Assembly: GCA_012837565.1 (NCBI GenBank)
Contig: DUQY01000051.1
Coordinates: forward strand, 1-8,799
From: Bacteroidales bacterium
GTDB taxonomy: Bacteria; Bacteroidota; Bacteroidia; Bacteroidales; P3
DNA length: 8,799 bases
Direction: 5' to 3'
The notes below the pieces were generated by a model. The model was not told where the DNA came from, did no database searches, and saw only the letters and a program-made list of their open reading frames with translations. The position numbers and the translations under genes are program-made. Numbering within the stretch: the first letter of the stretch is position 1; every line of letters begins with the position of its first letter. Of the stretch, positions 6,623 through 8,799 are shown piece by piece.

Positions 6623-7321
6623 ATGAAACTTAAAGATATTCTTGTTGCCCTTATAGCTTTAGGGGTAATCGCTATATTTTTGTTAATTGAGCCATTAAGA
6701 GAAGGCTTTATGCAGTGGAGCGGTGCAAAGGACTGGAGATATTTCCTGCTTGCATTTGTTAAATTCGCATTACTTGCAACCCTTGGCGAAAGCATTGGGT
6801 TAAGAATTTCAAAAGGAGTGTATAATCAAAAAGGCTTCGGACTTATGCCAAGGGCTATTGTTTGGGGATTCTTAGGAGTTATTATCTCCGTTGCAATGGG
6901 CTTATTTGCACGTGGTACTTTTGGATTATTTACATATTTCGGCTTAGAGCTAAATCCAATAACCCTAGCTGAGCAAACCATTGGAATTAAAATTCTTTAT
7001 GCTTTTGCTGTGTCTGTTTTTATGAATACATTCTTTGCTCCTGTCTTTATGACTTTCCACAAGATAACCGATACTCATATCTTAGAAAATTGTGGAACCA
7101 TTAGGGGATTGTTTAAGCCAATTGCTATGGGTAGAATAATGGAGAATTTGAATTGGAAGGTTCAATGGGGATTTGTGTTTAAGAAAACGATACCATTCTT
7201 TTGGTATCCTGCACATACCATAACCTTTTTGCTTCCAAAAGAATTCCAAGTACTATTTGCAGCTCTATTAGGAGTAGCTCTTGGAGTAATTCTATCATTT
7301 GCTAATATGAAAAAGAAGTAA
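6623..7321 (+). CDS. Mpv17/PMP22-like polytopic membrane protein
   Basis: A 232-residue inner-membrane protein with about five or six hydrophobic segments (near 5-22, 41-60, 78-96, 122-146, 186-203 and 206-226). The C-terminal half resembles the eukaryotic Mpv17/PMP22 family (organelle membrane proteins, possibly channels). An FFAP motif at 137-140 matches the FAP of Mpv17. The segment NWKVQWGFVFKKTIPFFWYP, then AHTITFLLP (to 205), follows the family pattern of W, WP, NF and VP before the last helix. GESIG at 55-59 may match the GD-xx-Q motif. The N-terminal helix is extra compared with the roughly 176-residue human MPV17. The similarity is judged from memory, so the family call is moderate; a membrane protein is certain. 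It sits 7 bp after the small membrane protein and 6 bp before the porin-like gene. Its substrate is unknown. Confidence 0.7.
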   Translation: MKLKDILVALIALGVIAIFLLIEPLREGFMQWSGAKDWRYFLLAFVKFALLATLGESIGLRISKGVYNQKGFGLMPRAIVWGFLGVIISVAMGLFARGTFGLFTYFGLELNPITLAEQTIGIKILYAFAVSVFMNTFFAPVFMTFHKITDTHILENCGTIRGLFKPIAMGRIMENLNWKVQWGFVFKKTIPFFWYPAHTITFLLPKEFQVLFAALLGVALGVILSFANMKKK

Positions 7322-7327
7322 GGCAAT

Positions 7328-8557
7328 ATGATAAGATTAAAATCAATAATCATTATATTCCTTCTTTCTATTACATTTACAATAACTGCACAAGAAACTA
7401 AGAAGTTTAGTCTCGATATCTATGGAATATTAGATATGCAAGCATGTTATAGTACTAGGAAAGCATATTCAGCAATTGATGGCTTGTTTTCTCTTTACCC
7501 TTTATATCCTTCTTACGATATTAATGGAAAAGATTTAAACTCTCAAGATACTTGGAATATGTCAGCAGCAGCTTCAAGACTTGGCGTAAGGTTAGGTCTT
7601 GGTGAAGCAATGGGTGCAAGAATAACAGGAGTAATTGAGGCAGACTTTACAGGACAAGCTGGTGGTTTAGCACATTATATGAGACTTAGAATGGCGAATA
7701 TTAATTTCAAATGGAATAATGCTCAACTTCTTATTGGTCAGCACTGGAGCCCGATGGTTCTTCCTGAAATGATGCCAGGGAATCGTGACCTTCATAATGG
7801 AGCTCCCTTTCATCCTTTTGCTCGACAAGCCCAAATAAGATTGGATTACCAACCTTATGAAAAATTAAACCTAGTTGCAGCTATTGGATTTCAAAGAGAT
7901 TTTGCAACAATTGGAGTTAGTTCTTCAAGAGATTTTAAGCAACAATGCAACACCCTATCTCCTGAAATAAACCTATTAATTCAATATCGCTCACCAAATC
8001 TCTTTTTTGGTGTTGGAGGAAAGATAACAACACTTCAGCCAAGAGAAGAATTTACCCTAGGTACCAATAGATATGGTTTAAATACTAAGGTGATTAATTA
8101 CACAACTACTGCATTCTTAAACTATAAGAAAGGGAATGATAATTTCAAAATACAAGCTATATTAGGTGAAAGTATGAACGATTTAAGTCTTTTGGGAGGT
8201 TATTATGAATCTTCATTTGACACAATCAACCATTTGTTTTCCTATAAACCAACAATGGTTTTCTCTTCTTGGATTGATTATTCACATTCTTTTGGAAAGT
8301 TTAAGCCAGCTATACTTATGGGATATACTAAGAACTTTGATGTAGATGAACCTGAGTATGAAAATGCTTACGGTGTTGGAATGGATGTAGATAATTATTT
8401 TAGAATAGCTCCAAGAATAGAATACTTCTTTTTAAGTAATTTTTCTCTAACTTTGTCTGTTGAATATGCAAGCGTAAAGTTTAAGGATGAGGTTGCAATA
8501 GAAAGAGTTGGGGGTTTTAGAACAGCATTTGGATTATGTTATTTATTTAATTACTAA
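7328..8557 (+). CDS. Porin-like outer-membrane beta-barrel protein
   Basis: A 409-residue secreted protein. The N-terminus has a basic start (MIRLK), a hydrophobic core, and a likely signal peptidase I site after ITA (residues 19-21). The mature part alternates polar and hydrophobic residues in many short beta strands, contains SRLGVRL (83-89) as seen in general porins, and ends in an aromatic strand (GLCYLFNY) as outer-membrane barrels do. It resembles DcaP-type or other trimeric porins rather than SusC/TonB receptors: there is no plug domain or TonB box. A role in letting amino acids or small acids through the outer membrane would fit the neighbouring fermentation genes, but this is inference. 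It lies 6 bp after the Mpv17-like gene and only 1 bp before dapF, so it is probably co-transcribed with both. Confidence 0.8.
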   Translation: MIRLKSIIIIFLLSITFTITAQETKKFSLDIYGILDMQACYSTRKAYSAIDGLFSLYPLYPSYDINGKDLNSQDTWNMSAAASRLGVRLGLGEAMGARITGVIEADFTGQAGGLAHYMRLRMANINFKWNNAQLLIGQHWSPMVLPEMMPGNRDLHNGAPFHPFARQAQIRLDYQPYEKLNLVAAIGFQRDFATIGVSSSRDFKQQCNTLSPEINLLIQYRSPNLFFGVGGKITTLQPREEFTLGTNRYGLNTKVINYTTTAFLNYKKGNDNFKIQAILGESMNDLSLLGGYYESSFDTINHLFSYKPTMVFSSWIDYSHSFGKFKPAILMGYTKNFDVDEPEYENAYGVGMDVDNYFRIAPRIEYFFLSNFSLTLSVEYASVKFKDEVAIERVGGFRTAFGLCYLFNY

Positions 8558-8558
8558 G

Positions 8559-8799
8559 ATGAAAAAGCAATCTTTTGTAAAGTATCATGGAACAGGAAAT
8601 GATTTTATTCTAATTGATAACAGGAAAAACGATTTCCAATTAACAGATAAAGAAATACAGTTAATTTGTGATAGGAACTTTGGAGTTGGTTCTGATGGAC
8701 TTATTCTTTTAGAAAACACCACAGAGGCTGATTTTTCTATGGTTTTTTATAATCCTGATGCTACAAAAGATATGATGTGTGGTAATGGAGGAAGATGTA
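8559..8799 (+). CDS. dapF: Diaminopimelate epimerase (5' part)
   Basis: DapF interconverts LL- and meso-diaminopimelate, the last step before lysine and the supply of meso-DAP for peptidoglycan. The first 80 codons are present; the window ends inside the gene. Seen: the N-terminal family signature YHGTGNDF (9-16), the conserved FGVGSDGLI (41-49), and NPDATKDMMCGNGGRC (65-80), which contains Cys74, the first of the two catalytic cysteines. The second cysteine lies outside the window. The ATG is 1 bp after the stop of the porin-like gene, so translation is likely coupled. The family is usually about 260-280 residues. No sign of damage in the visible part. Confidence 0.96.
   Translation, partial: MKKQSFVKYHGTGNDFILIDNRKNDFQLTDKEIQLICDRNFGVGSDGLILLENTTEADFSMVFYNPDATKDMMCGNGGRC

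Noticed and set aside
6270..6795. Two minus-strand open frames (6270-6533 and 6598-6795) opposite the small membrane genes
   Set aside because: They lie antisense to tightly spaced plus-strand genes with good membrane topology; the apparent hydrophobic parts come from AT-rich DNA.
7162..7852. Two minus-strand open frames (7162-7353 and 7667-7852) opposite the Mpv17-like and porin-like genes
   Set aside because: Antisense shadows without any recognisable motif.

Overview
The window looks like a piece of a Bacteroidales (Bacteroidota) chromosome, possibly from an amino-acid-fermenting, Porphyromonas- or Odoribacter-like anaerobe. The genus is a guess. The evidence is AT-rich DNA, promoters of the Bacteroidota type (TTTG ... 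TAnnTTTG), starts without obvious Shine-Dalgarno sequences, an outer-membrane barrel protein, and the amino-acid fermentation gene content. No RNA genes, CRISPR arrays, insertion sequences or phage genes were seen.

Layout. (1) 1-1765, minus strand: recG DNA helicase, cut by the left edge inside helicase motif VI. (2) 1766-2079: a 314-bp gap. It holds a candidate recG promoter, a small array of GAAAC/GTTTC palindromes with an exact 21-bp period, and a rho-independent-type terminator for the operon to its right. (3) 2080-3955, minus strand: a compact three-gene operon, atoD-kal-kce, for the lower part of lysine fermentation to butyrate and acetate. (4) 3956-4259: a divergent control region with a promoter on each side and a perfect 27-bp inverted repeat that could be an operator. 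(5) 4260-8799, plus strand: a tightly packed run consisting of a fused ADP-forming acyl-CoA synthetase, a small two-helix membrane protein with a coiled-coil tail, an Mpv17/PMP22-like membrane protein, a porin-like outer-membrane barrel, and the start of dapF. Gaps are 22, 7, 6 and 1 bp.

How they work together. Kce splits 3-keto-5-aminohexanoate with acetyl-CoA into acetoacetate and 3-aminobutyryl-CoA. Kal removes ammonia to give crotonyl-CoA. AtoD is one half of the CoA-transferase that moves CoA from butyryl-CoA to acetoacetate. The divergent ADP-forming synthetase can turn resulting acyl-CoA into free acid plus ATP, so the two transcription units plausibly form one energy-conserving module. 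The three envelope proteins behind the synthetase are uncharacterised. They could help move substrates or acid products across the envelope, but this is inference from position only. The upstream lysine enzymes (KamA, KamDE, Kdd), the AtoA partner subunit and butyryl-CoA dehydrogenase are not in the window. dapF belongs to lysine/peptidoglycan biosynthesis and may be only a co-transcribed housekeeping gene.
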